From Campylorhamphus procurvoides (taxonomy: Eukaryota > Chordata > Aves > Passeriformes > Dendrocolaptidae), in assembly GCA_013396655.1 (NCBI GenBank), contig WBMV01005072.1, positions 946,686-1,010,685 on the forward strand: a stretch of 64,000 bases of DNA, read 5' to 3'. Positions 12,754 to 24,800 of the stretch are shown here, in pieces. Made by a program: the position numbers and the translations under genes. Below the pieces are notes generated by a model. It was not told the DNA's origin, searched no databases, and saw only the letters and a list, made by a program, of their open reading frames with translations. The number at the start of each line of letters is the position of its first letter. Within the stretch, counting starts at the first letter, position 1.

Positions 12754-12894
12754 AAACTCAGGATCGAAAAGCTGCCTTCCTGATCAAGAAATTTCCACCT
12801 GAAGGACCTCTCCTATTTGCCGGCACTTTTTGGAAGAATTTCTTCACATCGATTGAGAAGCAGACAGCTGTGATTCCTAAGGACCCTTGCAGAG

Positions 12895-12903
12895 GAGGTA
12901 AGA
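12895..12903 (+). promoter_or_regulatory. Leader splice donor
   Basis: GAG|GTAAGA is a near-consensus 5' splice site (cut after 12897) between the LTR and gag, where retroviruses place the donor for spliced env mRNA. The acceptor would have been in the missing part. Confidence 0.5.
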
Positions 12904-13264
12904 TAGGATTGGGGCCTGTAAGTGTTATAGCTAGCTATTGAAATTGTGGGCATAAGGGATTTCTGCACATGGAAGGTTCGGGGCTTGTAGTATTGGCGAG
13001 CGAATGTTTGTTTTATCCCGAATCTAGGGCGAAAAGTCACACTCGAGTCGAATTGCATTTTTCCTTACTTTCTCTCTCTCTGCACTCTGCATTCCTTCCT
13101 TATCTTGTGGTTCGCCCGTGCCAGGCAGAATTGGTTCCCTCCCAGCTAGGTTCCGAAGTGAGAGTTCGGGATCTAAAGCTCGCCATTTGAAAAGCAGGAA
13201 AGGGGGGGGGAACCTACCCTCTTAGTGCTATTGTGTTAATAAGGTAACACACCTGATTAGAGCT

Positions 13265-13381
13265 ATGGGTGCCTCACATTCCCTAGGGAAAGATATACGT
13301 AAACATAGTCCCTTGGGCTTAGTATTGAAAAACTGGTCTGATCTTGTGAGATCAGTGTCCTCTCACAAAGTGTTCAGATAA
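13265..13381 (+). pseudogene. gag: Truncated gag, matrix N-terminus
   Basis: An ATG opens a 38-codon frame ending in TAA (13379-13381). The first residues are MGASHS, with Gly2 and a nearby Ser as expected for N-myristoylation of a matrix protein. A Ser-Pro-Leu followed by a short hydrophobic run and a Trp at residue 24 resembles the start of gammaretroviral Gag matrix. Similarity appears to fade after about residue 27, so the real break is probably near 13345 and the last codons are host sequence. Fewer than 40 residues survive of a protein normally several hundred long. Confidence 0.6.
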
Positions 13382-16300
13382 GCAAGATTGTTTTAGATAA
13401 ATACTCTTATAAAAGGAATCCAAACAGTGAAACTAAGCTTCAATAAAAAACATAAAATTAGAGGCTGTTTTATCAAAACCATGAGCCAAAATAAATTAAG
13501 CAAAATTAGGAAAAATAAAGTAACAGTACATGGGAGCTACCAATCAAATTATTTTTCTAATTGTCTCCAGTGTATCATTTTAATTAAAAAAATGTAAAGT
13601 TTATGAAGTGTTCAAAAATATTGTAATGACAGTTATGTACATTCTGCATTAAAAAATTAAGATTAAAGACAATCTGAAAAAATAAAGAATATAAGATAAG
13701 TTGCTTTTCTCCATAGTACATAGAACAGCTGAAGAATCAACCACTCAGCAACTGGGGAAAATACTCTTATCTTATCCCATCCTATCCTCTCCTGTCTTGT
13801 CTTGTCCTCTCATGTCCTATTCTCCCTCATCCTGCATATTAACCTCCACAGCCTCAAGCATTATGAGAGCTCTCATGATCAGAGCTCTCTTAACATTTTC
13901 ACTAAACTTAAAATATTAGCATTTACAGATCATGTGATCATGATCTTCCGTGATCAAGGAGCATGTATTATACATATAATTTACATATTCTATAACCACA
14001 CTTTCCAAAGGCTTTGGAAAAAAGTTGAAACAAAAGTTGAAGTTCTTCAGCAGAGCTCATAATCAAGATTGATAGAGACAGATCTATAGGGACAGAGAAT
14101 TTTATTTAACCAACAAATTAAACTACGATTGAAGTTGATCACTTTAGAGCAACTCCTCTATGAAATATACCAGTGCCGCTTCTCAAAGCTGCACATGATC
14201 TGGAGGTACATCTTGTGCCCTACGCATCTCTGCTCAAGGAACTCATGTAGCTGAACTGCCTCCAGGTTTATTTATGTATTTTGGCCAGGAAACTCAAACA
14301 TAACCTTTCCTGAGAGCTGAAGTGTGATTTAGCTTTCCTGACTCTTCTCTGCACTTATTCTGAGAGTGACGGAAGTCCCTCAAGAAAGAGGTGTCTGCTC
14401 CTCATTTCAAACATAAACAAGAATGAAAAAATAAGAGATGAACTGCACCTGCCGTGTTTCGGAGTTAGATGGGACACCTAAATTAAACACCTCCTGTTTT
14501 TAAAGAAAACAATAGCAGCAGTGCCATTCAAATTGGCATTCAATGAGCATGATCACAGTCATCCTTCACTAGTAAGGCCAGACTGCACTGCTAATGAAGA
14601 TCTCATTGCTAAATGAGGGAGAAAGATTTCACAAGGATGTCATGTTTGGTAAAGATTTTGCTGAGAATAAAAGCTTGTTTTCTTCAAAGCCTGATTCCAT
14701 GATGATTCTTTGTTGGAAACAGGCTAAGAATTTCCTATTCATTTCTCAATCAGCCATCTGACCCTGAAACCAAGCACTGACATCACTCAGTTTTGTCTCT
14801 TGAATTATCCATCCAACACGGAGTTCTGGTGTAGTCTATTGACTGTAATGAAGATAATTTTAAGCTGGCAAAGGTAAAATTGTTGAAGTGATACGACACT
14901 GAACTTGTTAGCATATGTTACTGCCCCCTGTATTGTCACAGAGCAACCCAAGCATTGGTGCTTGGGCTTCATTATCCGCTTTTCTGGCCTTACATCTAAA
15001 GTACACTCCTGCCAAAGGCACTCCAGTCACACAGATCCCTGTGGCATTTACAATACCTTACATCATGCCCAATTGAATTATACTGATGGGAAAAAAAAAT
15101 AGGTGCAAAATAGGACCTGGAATGGTCCCTGAAGGAAAAAAAAAAGAAAACAAAAGTCAAAGCTGAATATGTCCTTGAGCACAGAAGGTAAAAACTCCCA
15201 TTTTCATGGGAATCTAAAGTCCTAAAGAATCCCAAATACTGGCTTATTTGACCCCATAAAAGAAAAGCAAAAACATGTGTGATTAATGCCTCTAGTATTG
15301 TCAGTGTGAAATTCATGGTTTGCTGACTACCTAAATTACCTGGCACACTGCTAACCCTAATCTTAGCTTCATCTAAGCAAGCACTTGTCATTACAGGGGC
15401 AATTAATCTACTATTCTAATTTTAAATGAGGCAATGACAGAAGAAAAAATGAGATGTGTCATGTGACATTCTAAACCAAGCAAATGTCATGATTCACAAT
15501 AATATCAACAGAAAAACTCTTAGCAGGCAAGCATTCTTTTTAAATTCATTGCTGAATAAAGGGTCTGTCTTAAATGTGACATACAGATTAGATCAATTCT
15601 ACTAACCTGTAAAGTATCAAACAACCTACTCATTGCTTCAATCATTAAAATTGAGAAAATGATGTTCAGACAGAATATATTGTCATTTCTGGGCACAAAC
15701 ACTGTCTTATTTATTGAAAATATTTACTGAAAGTAAAGCATGAAGGATATTACTGGGGATATCCTTATTCTTAATGTACTACTGATTTAGATGGGCTGAA
15801 GATGCACTGTATTCCAAAAAGAAAAGTTTCTCATAATTTTTTCCAATTTTATATAATTTTTTTACACTATCAGGAACCAATAATGTTCAAATACAGTCAT
15901 GGCTTAGTAGAGATGAGAAAATCTGGACTTTCACATCTGCTCCTAAAGACAGCCAGGGTAAGGAAATCATTTATGTTACATCGGTAATTTTTATTGAGTA
16001 TTATTCAACAGGGGTCAAAAAGTGGATACTAAAACAATTGTTTTGTGCTACAAGTGCCACAATTTTTTTAACGGATGGTAATGTGTGATATAATTCAATA
16101 TTACCCCTAATACAGGAAATTAAAGGATGTACTTTCAGTGAAAGAAAGAAAATTCTAGTCTTTCTTCAGTGATAAATTTCCAAGAGATTTTTACAGATAA
16201 CAGCAAATTACACGTACAAAGCAATTTAGAAAGACATCACTGTGGTATCTTGATGTGGTACAATGATCCAACTCCCCCTTGGGGCCGCTGTAAATGGCAA

Positions 16301-17924
16301 CAGAGCAATGGCCCTGAGAAACCACCTGAGATCTACCTCAGAACCCTCTCTGTCTCCTCAGGTCTGAGATCTTTTCCCTCTTGCTCCCCAGTTCATTCAC
16401 AGACCTCTCAGACCAGTCAGAGACTATTTCTAGAAATTTACACAGGGAATTGATTATGTTTCCTTAATATGATACCTACAAAATTAGAAATTAAATTTAG
16501 GAAGAATATTTTCAATACAACAACTTTGTTTTTTGCATTACCTTAAAGTCTACATGGAAATGAAGAAAACTAATTGAAATTTTTAAATGCATCAATTCAT
16601 TTTTAAGATTGTGTCAAGGCAGATGGTTGTTTTTATTTGGACATAGATGAGCAGGATGAGACATTATCCACGCAAGGTTTTAAGAGGAGAGCTTTTTGTT
16701 CTGCCTAGAGAAAACTGTAAATATCCTAAAACTACCTCATTCTGAGCTTTAAAAACTGCTTTAACAAACCACAAAAACTTTGTTGTAGAGAGAAGCCAGA
16801 CTTTACCAAGAACCTCGCTAACATGGAAGTTATAACACCTGAGTCCTTATTAAAAGACAAACCTCCACTACTCAAGCCACAGTTTCAGTCATACTCTGGG
16901 ATGAGTTATGGCTCTGGAGTTTGCTAATGGTGATGCAGGCAGGGTGTTTGTGTGTGAGAGAAAGGCAGGCAATCAGTACATGATGTTGTTATGTATTAAT
17001 TGCAAAAACACAGAAAACCACAAGCTGGAAAGAATATAGATATGTCAGAGAATTTAAAAGGCAAAAAGAATGCTGTAGTTTTCCCCTTAAACCAAATAAA
17101 TTGCAGTGGAAATTCAATGGGACTTCTGCCCCTTACCCTCTTTGCTCTTTCAAATTTTCTTTCCCAGGAAAAAATGTTGCTGCCCAAAGATATCCTCATG
17201 AATAATAATTATAAAAACAAATATAGATTTACTTGCATATCTTAAAAGATGCCTAGGTAAAGCAAATCCTTGTTTTCAAGTAGATTAACACATTGATTTT
17301 ATACTCTGCCTTAAAAAAAAAAAGATAAACTAATCCTTCTGTAGGGCATTATATTTGGCAAATCCTCATTTGATCTTTATTTTGTTTTCTGAACAAAATG
17401 AGTTATGTGTGTGTAAATTACTCTCAATTTTAGCTGTGGTTTATCTAAAAATATGCAAGTTTCTGCAACTGGTTCTTATTTAGTAAATGATCAGTTTTAA
17501 TACCTTGGCAGTAGTTGATGGCATCTGAAAAGCTGAACTGTGATGAGTGATGTACAAATGTAGATGAAGAAGCTCTCAGGGACAGAAAGGCCTCATCACA
17601 CTGGCAGGTTTGTTGTTGCTACCCTGTCTGAATCATAGGATTAATAAAATTATCTTGTAACAGTACTAACTAGTAGTTAAGATATGACATTATCATGAAA
17701 TTTTGATAAATATATTATTATTTTTATACTAAAACATAAGCAAATTAGCAAAAAGTTGGCAACATATTTTTAAAGGAGGTGGACCTATACCAGCAATGTT
17801 TCACCATAATGTTACAAGGCTACACGGGGCTGAATTATTGGCATCAACAGGGGTCAAGGTGACTGCAGTGATCCACCTGTATGAAGCTGCTAGGTCAGAA
17901 TCTGAAATGCTGTCACCTTGTCTA
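13382..17924. other. AT-rich unique DNA, no gene seen
   Basis: Host sequence resumes to the right of the retroviral fragment. A 131-codon minus-strand frame (14996-15391) has no recognisable domains and contains an unnatural run of Phe encoded by an A-rich tract; I read it as chance. A cluster of GATC and GAGCTC palindromes occurs at 13863-13960, including a 14-bp perfect palindrome at 13863-13876. Confidence 0.55.
13766..13830. repeat. Degenerate pentanucleotide repeat
   Basis: Variants of a TCCTA / TCTTG / TCCTC pentamer run in tandem on the plus strand. Divergence between units indicates an old or point-mutated microsatellite. Confidence 0.65.
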
Positions 17925-18130
17925 TATTTATGTGTATGTGTATAAGCATATATATAGACATGCATACATATATGTATATATGGATAAATGTGTATGCATG
18001 TGTGTGCATGTGTATACATAGATACACATATATGCAAACGTGTATGTATATAAGCATGTAAATACCCATGGATGTGCATATATATGCATATTATGTAGAA
18101 AATATATATTATATGTATATATGCATGCAT
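17925..18130. repeat. Degenerate ATGT/ATAT minisatellite
   Basis: About 200 bp of interspersed TGTATG, CATATA and GTGTGCATG words form an alternating purine-pyrimidine tract with short self-complementary segments such as ATACATATATGTAT. A 109-codon minus-strand frame across it (Tyr/His/Ile-rich) is produced by the repeat and is not a gene. Confidence 0.75.
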
Positions 18131-20533
18131 TTCCTAATGAAAATCCTTCTGCTTAATTACAGAGCAGAAAATGATACTGCTTCACTTGGAGTTTGCTTAG
18201 CAATAATATAATATATTGCATGCATTTTCTTTTATGTTATTCCAGGTTTTCTTCACAAGCACCTCTACTTTCTCCTCCTCAGAGGAAAAAAAATGGGTAC
18301 GAGAAAACCACAAATAACAAATGCAACCCCCCTTATTTTCTTCTAGAAAATGGGCAAAAGTGACTGTAAATAAAAGAATAATGTATATACTTAGATACAT
18401 AACAGTACTTATTCTCGCAATGTGGTGACCTTAAATTTATTATTTCTGTGAGAAAATATGACAGCAAGAAGGCAGCTAGAAATAGATAATGGACTATCTT
18501 CAAAGAGGATCCTTTTATTTCTCACACAGCAGTAGGTGATAAATGGTTGCAATGTTAGTGCTTACTACTTTCATCTGTTTTTTTTAATTTTATTTTTTTT
18601 TTTACCTTGCAGCATATCTCAAATTGGAGACTAACAGCCCCCCAGGATAAGACACCTTGACACAGCTTCTTTCCATCTCCAGGGACTGCGGGTATCAAAT
18701 ACCCATCACCAACATGAAATGGGGAAGACTGTAAATATTTTTCTCCTTGATTAGAGCTGTAATTTTATTTTTAGATCACTAAAGAGAATATACAGTTATA
18801 AATATATTTTTCTCACAAATATATGGGGGTTTTTTTGAACTCTCATTACAGGAATCTTTCCTTGCTTGCTCTGAAGCTGTTCCAGTGAACCTCAGAAAAT
18901 GGAAATAGGCAAAGAGCCCTCATAGATCTTGACTGCAGATGAGCAGCCTAAGTGTTGTAGTGACCTATTTTTTACTTCAAAGATGCCAAGTGAACAACTC
19001 TCATCCTGAATTTTCACTTGAAATTAGTAATTAACATGTCATACTAGGCTTATCCTACTTTTTGGAGAATTTTTAAGCATCAGCAGAACCACTTCGCAGT
19101 GAACAGAAGGAAGGCATCTACTTGAAAGGCATGATTATGGTTTACTCACTGTTCAAAGCCTGAACTGTCTCTGATGATTCAGGGAGATAGGGAAGGATGC
19201 TCTACTGAAAGTAAAAGTTGGATTCAGTGCATAACTCAAATGCTATGTATCCACAGGCAAATGTATTTGCATTTTTTCTTCTGTTCCCTGTCTGTTAGAT
19301 ATGAGCAGGTTTTGCTTGCTTTGTAGCACTTTTGCAAAGAACAAATTTGTGACTGATGTTCATGATGTCATATTCTGATGCTGCATTTTTAAGGTCATGA
19401 ATGTATAGAGCCAAAGTATATAGGAGGTTTTTTTCCCTAGGATTAAATTCTATTAGAAAATTAAACAGGTGAAAATTGCCATGTAAAAGAGCAGGGGACA
19501 AGCAAAGAAAAAGAAAATGGTTATATTGTGTTTGTCTGGGAACTGTAGAGTGGTTCACTGAAATTTTACACAGAGGGAAGAGAATCTGGAAACACTGCAG
19601 TGAATCTGAAGCCATACATTCTTAGATTTCAGGCTGATTTCATAGAAATAAATGATTCATTAGAAATCTATTTCCACAGCTCTATGATACTGCTTTAGGT
19701 TACATGTTGGACAGTTTTGGCCACAGTAAATAAAAAAAATAAGCACAGCCCTTCTTAAACTCAATGTATTCTTTTTTTTTTTTTATCTTTCCTAATTAAC
19801 AGAACTTCCTATAAATCTCAGGAACTTTCAGTTGAATGATAGATCACTTTCAATTGAAAAAGGTTGTTTTCCTGTAGCTGAGATTATCTTTGCAAAAGGA
19901 ACTGTGCTCACATTCCTGAAAAATGAACAGCTGTATTGCAAGAAAGTTAACAAAGACATTCACTGACTAACCACTGAATAATTATAGAATTAAAAAACCC
20001 AACCAACCAAACAAAAAACAAACAAACAAAAAAACCCACACCCTTTGAAATGTCTGGGTCAAGTCATTTCCCATAGAGGCTGAGAGCAATGTTCTTCCTT
20101 CTGTGGCTTGCTCACTGCCTTGGAAATCTGTAATTTTGCAGTGCACCATATTGAACACAGGTAACTGCTGGCTTCTAAGTCAGGAAAGCACATGATACGA
20201 TATGGCATCTGCTATTTTTGATCTTGGAAAAAAGATGAATTTTTTTCATAAAACTAACACTTTCCTGAAGTTGTACAGGGAGATGGTCAGTGTAAATTTC
20301 TAGTTTAATTATACTCTCTTAAGTAAATGTGATGTTTTGAATGGATATAAAGAAATTATTCCCACAAACATAATCTTCTACTGGAAATTGCATTGCTAGA
20401 TACCTGCTTTCAAGTCATTTCCTCTTCAGGAAAGTGCTAATGGATTTCTTTCTTATGGCAAAATTTACCTCACTTTTTCTCTAAACAGATTTAAAGAAAT
20501 TCTCCCTGAACAGGTACAAGAAGTTTTGCAAAG
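18131..20533. other. AT-rich unique DNA, no gene seen
   Basis: No gene was recognised. T-rich tracts lie near 18577-18604 and 19770-19783. An A/C-rich tract at 19992-20040 is listed separately. A 106-codon minus-strand frame (19295-19615) has no recognisable features. Confidence 0.55.
19992..20040. repeat. A/C-rich low-complexity tract
   Basis: AACC and AAAC units are flanked on both sides by A6-A7 followed by CCC. The composition resembles the tracts at 38902-38940 and 44214-44273. Confidence 0.65.
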
Positions 20534-20700
20534 AATCACAGAATGGTTTGGGTGGGAGAGGACCTTAAAAATAGTGTAGTTTCAATCATTTCCATTAGAC
20601 CAGGTTACTCAAAGACCCACCCAGCCTGGCATTAAACACTTCCAGAGGTGGGGCATTCACAATTTTTCTGAGCAACCTGTGACAGTGTCTCACCACCTGC
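20534..20700 (-). mobile_element. CR1 LINE, 3' end fragment
   Basis: Read on the minus strand this is the 3' end of a CR1 retroposon. The plus strand starts AATCACAGAATGGTTTGGG, then shows the CR1 hallmarks GGACCTTAAA, TAGACCAGGTT, CCAGCCTGGC, CACTTCCAGAGGTGGGGCAT and AGCAACCTGT..CAGTGTCTCACCACC. It is 5'-truncated, as almost all CR1 copies are, and moderately diverged. It contains no coding part of the LINE. Confidence 0.9.
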
Positions 20701-21753
20701 CATGCAGCTGTAGATTATGGTGACCACTTGAATGAAAACTAGCCTATAAGAATAATAGCTTTTGAATGATTTAAAGGAAGGACACAGTTGGAAATAAATT
20801 AAAACCAATCATATCCCTTATAAAAATAGTCATCCCTCTTCAATTTCAGCCACAAGGCTGTCATGAAAGACAAACACACTTTATCTTTTGAGGCAGGAAC
20901 CTTGGTAAGGAAAGGTTCTGTAACTTTGATGCTATGTGGCATCTATACTAGCAAATTAAAAGTTTTAAGGGGTCCAGTGGGGCAACCATGCCTAAAGTTC
21001 TGCACACACAGGTGGAAGGGTGATTCTATTAATGCTTTATACATCAGTAGCCACAATCATGTAAGTCAGGCCTGTTCTGTGCTGTAGTTCATCTTCTTAA
21101 GTGCATAAAGTCTCTCAACTTATCTTTTAAATGTAAAAAGCTCCAGTAGTTTCAACAGATGCCAAAACTTTAAAAAATATGTTTCACAAATTATAGTGAT
21201 AGTGGTGAGATTTTTTTATTACTATTATTACCAATAATAAGAATTTTCATAAGATTATTTTCTTTGCTTCTTTTTTTTTTTTTGGCATCTTTACAAAGCC
21301 ATTTGAGAACAGAACGTTCAATGAAGCAGCAAGAAAATTTTGCTCCTGAGAAGCATTTTTTTGACCATTTTTTAATCAGTGAATAGTAACAAAGATGTCT
21401 GGACTGTCTTTTCTACTGGGAGTATCAGCTTCTGTGTTTACACTTGCGCCCAGAAACTGCAGCTCAGTGATGCATGCTGCTCAGAAACAGACACATTCTG
21501 TTGATTTTATTGATAGCACTTGAATACTTTTTCACTTCCATATGGACAAAACACATCACAGATTGCCAGTTCCTGCTGTGTGCACTAGGTTGTAGACCTA
21601 GCTCTACTATTGTTTTCCTCATGTCTGAAGTAATTCAAGCAAATTCTCCACATGAATCACACTGTCCGTGTTGCTTCACTGATTTGGAGTGTGACACAGT
21701 ATATATATCAAATGCAATTTAGGTGGTGTGTTTTGATATGTCATTGGCACAGG
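20701..21753. other. Unique DNA between two retroposon remnants
   Basis: No gene was recognised. A 13-bp poly-T tract lies near 21271-21283. Open frames at 20863-21087 and 21474-21722 are short and have no recognisable domains. Confidence 0.5.
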
Positions 21754-21870
21754 AGCTAGGAACAATAGAATTGCCATAGCAGGACAGAACCAATGGTCCA
21801 TCTAGTCCAGCATCCTGCCTGAGGCAATGCTTGCACGCTTCAGAGGAAAGCACGAAGGCCTTGGCATGCA
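21754..21870. mobile_element. Old amniote retroposon remnant (CR1/L3-like)
   Basis: The stretch with GACAGAACCAATGGTCCATC, TAGTCCAGCATCCTG and CTTCAGAGGAAAG matches, from memory, a widespread amniote retroposon tail of CR1/L3 type. The match is diverged, as expected for an old insertion. Orientation and subfamily are not assigned. Confidence 0.55.
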
Positions 21871-24800
21871 CACAGAATTTAACCATGGAAGGAAATTGCT
21901 TTTTGATTCTGTCTGTTGCTCAACTAATGCTACAAAGCATGAGCATTACTTGTCCCTGTAATTGTTATCCTAGTCAGTGGAACTGTGAATGATAGTCTAA
22001 TTTATAAATGTCTGATCCTTTTTTGAAATATGTCATGCAATGTTGTGAGGGTTACTGTGAACATGTATGCAGTGTTGCTGAAATGAAGATTAATTTTTCC
22101 TTCTATTATTTATTTTTTCAAATTATAAAAGATTTATCAGCAGGTGGTGCTGTTGCAGAGATCTGTATTAGTCCTGTGCAAACCAACACATGGGCAATTA
22201 ACTCTTTTAAGGGTGGTCCATTGTCAGGTGTAATCAACCCCTTTAGTTTAATGAAGGCAATATCAGAAGAGCTGACTCCCCTTTTAAAAGATGGCTAATT
22301 CATATATTTTAATATATTAGATTCTGCTGCTGCTCATGTTGAGTGCTTATGAGCTAGCAAGTGATACTAGCAAAAATGCAAAATAATAGATGCCATGTGG
22401 CAATTAGTTTGCCATCTTGAAGTGGGGGAGTTGAAATTTTGTATTCAACAGACTAACTAAATTGTCTCAATATTTTACTACATCATATTAATGAACAATG
22501 GAATTATAAACATAAAGGTTTATTCATCATGCTTTCTAGTCCATTCCCGTTTTAGAGAAATTAAAAATCATCTAATACCACACATCATAGATATAATTGT
22601 CTCTAGGTTGTAGCTATTTTCATCTGCTTGCTCTGTTCCTCTATAAGAGGCTGACTCCCTCATCCTGCTGTGTCCTCTTGCCTCCACATTCAGCACAAGG
22701 AAATACCCTCTCCCTCCTCCACCATTCAGTGAATGATCAAAAATCACCAGTTGATTGACTTGAAATGAATGTCTGAAGGAAAAAAGTCATTCCCTTCTTC
22801 TGATACTACCACATAACTCTGTGGAGAGGTCTGAGGCAGGTTAATACCTTCTGATACTAAAAAGCAGCAGAAACAAACTTCTTAACACCAATTTGTAGGT
22901 GTTAAAAATGCCATTCTTTATTCAGCATGCTAGACATTCGGAGGACAGCTCCTCTAATCAAACATGCCAAAAGATGGATAGACAGGGCTTTTGATTACAC
23001 ATACTGTTTATATATTCATTAGATATTCTTTCCTAATTGACACATATTCATTAGTTTGCTTTGCATAGTCACACTCTTTATGGAAATCCTTTTTTGTTCC
23101 TTCCAGGTCTTCTTTGTCATCTCGACCTCAGTTCTTGAGCAGGCACAGCATTATAGTGTTTCATCACCAAAAACTGTAATGTTTGCTCTTTATCTTATTT
23201 GGCTACATAGAGCTTAGTTTACATCCTCTTTATGTCCCTATCTAATTCTCTAGGACTTCTCTGAGATTATTTTCCTCCTTATTTGGGCATTCCAGGATAC
23301 TGTGAGCAAGGTTTCTATTTCTCCTATCACTTCTCTAATCTCTTGAGCTGCTGTTGTGAGACCCAGCAGAATCCATGTGTAAGAGTACCATGTCCTGGGG
23401 CTCACTGTTTCATTTCAAGAGCACTAAACTGGTGAAATGGGAGAAAAATCCAACTCAAATTTTAAATCCAGAGTAGTTACAGTCAATCCTCTTTTTACAT
23501 TAAAAGAGTCATGGAGATACTAAATTATTCTTCTGCATCAAATAGAAAGATTTGAAAGAAAAAAACCCAACTTACTAACTAAACCTTATGCCAGCAGTTA
23601 TACAGGCACAGATTAACAAGATGGAGACATGTAAAAATTACTGTAAAAATATAACCAATCTGCTTTAATTCATTCAAATCAGAACTGTGAAAACAATTAT
23701 TATCAAATTCCCTATATATTTACAATTCATAGTTTTCTAGATGATCTAACATCTGGTAGCAACAAAGTATAAATGGATAAAAGAATTAGAGTAATTAAGC
23801 TGTGTTGAAAAACTAAGTTTACAGAATAGACACAATATACATGAATTTCATAATCTGCAAGAAGAGAAGCCAGACTGAGATAATTCATTTTTTTCCTGTC
23901 ACTGTCTGAATCCAACTGAATCTTGGCCAGAGAACATTTAAAGTCTAGCATATCTTCACCAGTAACAGGCTTTCATCAAATGTTGATTTCATGTCATATT
24001 TAACAGATATTTTGGAAGAATAGAACTAGTGGGAGGAGGCAAATAATTTGTAGACCAGGGTTGAACAAGTCTGTGCTAGACATAACTTGCTAGATCTAAA
24101 GGGATTTTGTTACACAAGATTATGCTAGACAAAACCTGTTAGATTTATTTAAACTGAGCACTTCACAAGAAAAAGGTGTTTTATACCATAAATACTGCAT
24201 GCTTATCATTCATAGACCTTTAATTGCATTGCAAGTTCTGCCGCTCAACACATATAGGGAATCTTTTGCTATAAACAAAGTGAAGTTTGATTTTGACTCC
24301 TGACAATGTGGGAAATACAGAAATGCAAACATCTTTTCTTTTCTACTGTGCAAAAAGCTTTGGGTCTGTGCTACTTTAAGCAGGCAATCTTCTAATTTAT
24401 ATTTGAAATCTTAAAACACGCAGATTCAAACCTGCACTTCAAATCACATTCGTGTAAATCATGGCACATATATTTATTCCTCTAACAGTCATTTAAATAT
24501 CTTAATAAAAAGTCTTATTTAATTTTTTCTAAATTATTTATATCTGTAATAACTTTCATCTTCCTTCTCTTTTTCCTTCAATCCTTCCCACAAAATACAT
24601 ACAGTAAGGAGTGTCCTTCACTTGATCCTTTGGACATAGGTATCTTTCACACGAAAACCATATTCAGGTTCACTTACTGCCATTTTTCAGGCACAATAAA
24701 AAAACTTCATATAAATATGAAGTTTGGGAGAAAATTGACTCTTTCTAGTACTTTTTTTCCCAAACGCTTTCCCTTCCTCTATTAAATACCACAGACAGTA

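Larger units (their letters stand above)
12367..13381 (+). mobile_element. 5' fragment of an endogenous retrovirus (LTR, leader, start of gag)
   Basis: The order of parts is that of a retroviral 5' end. A 365-bp LTR with TG...CA ends is followed by a possible primer binding site, a roughly 530-bp leader containing a GAG|GTAAGA splice donor, and an ATG opening a gag-like frame with Gly at position 2. Nothing of the rest of gag, pol, env or a second LTR was found, and the sequence returns to AT-rich host DNA by about 13382. About two dozen CpGs lie within about 850 bp, far above the flanks, suggesting a fairly recent arrival. The gag N-terminus and simple LTR suggest a gammaretrovirus-like (class I) element; that class call is tentative. 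It is incapable of making virus. Confidence 0.8.

Noticed and set aside
14996..15391. 131-codon minus-strand frame
   Set aside because: Contains a poly-Phe run from an A-rich tract and no recognisable domain.
17801..18130. 109-codon minus-strand frame rich in Tyr, His and Ile
   Set aside because: Produced by the ATGT/ATAT minisatellite.
22008..22298. 96-codon plus-strand frame
   Set aside because: No family recognised, no splice or promoter context, and a chance-like length.
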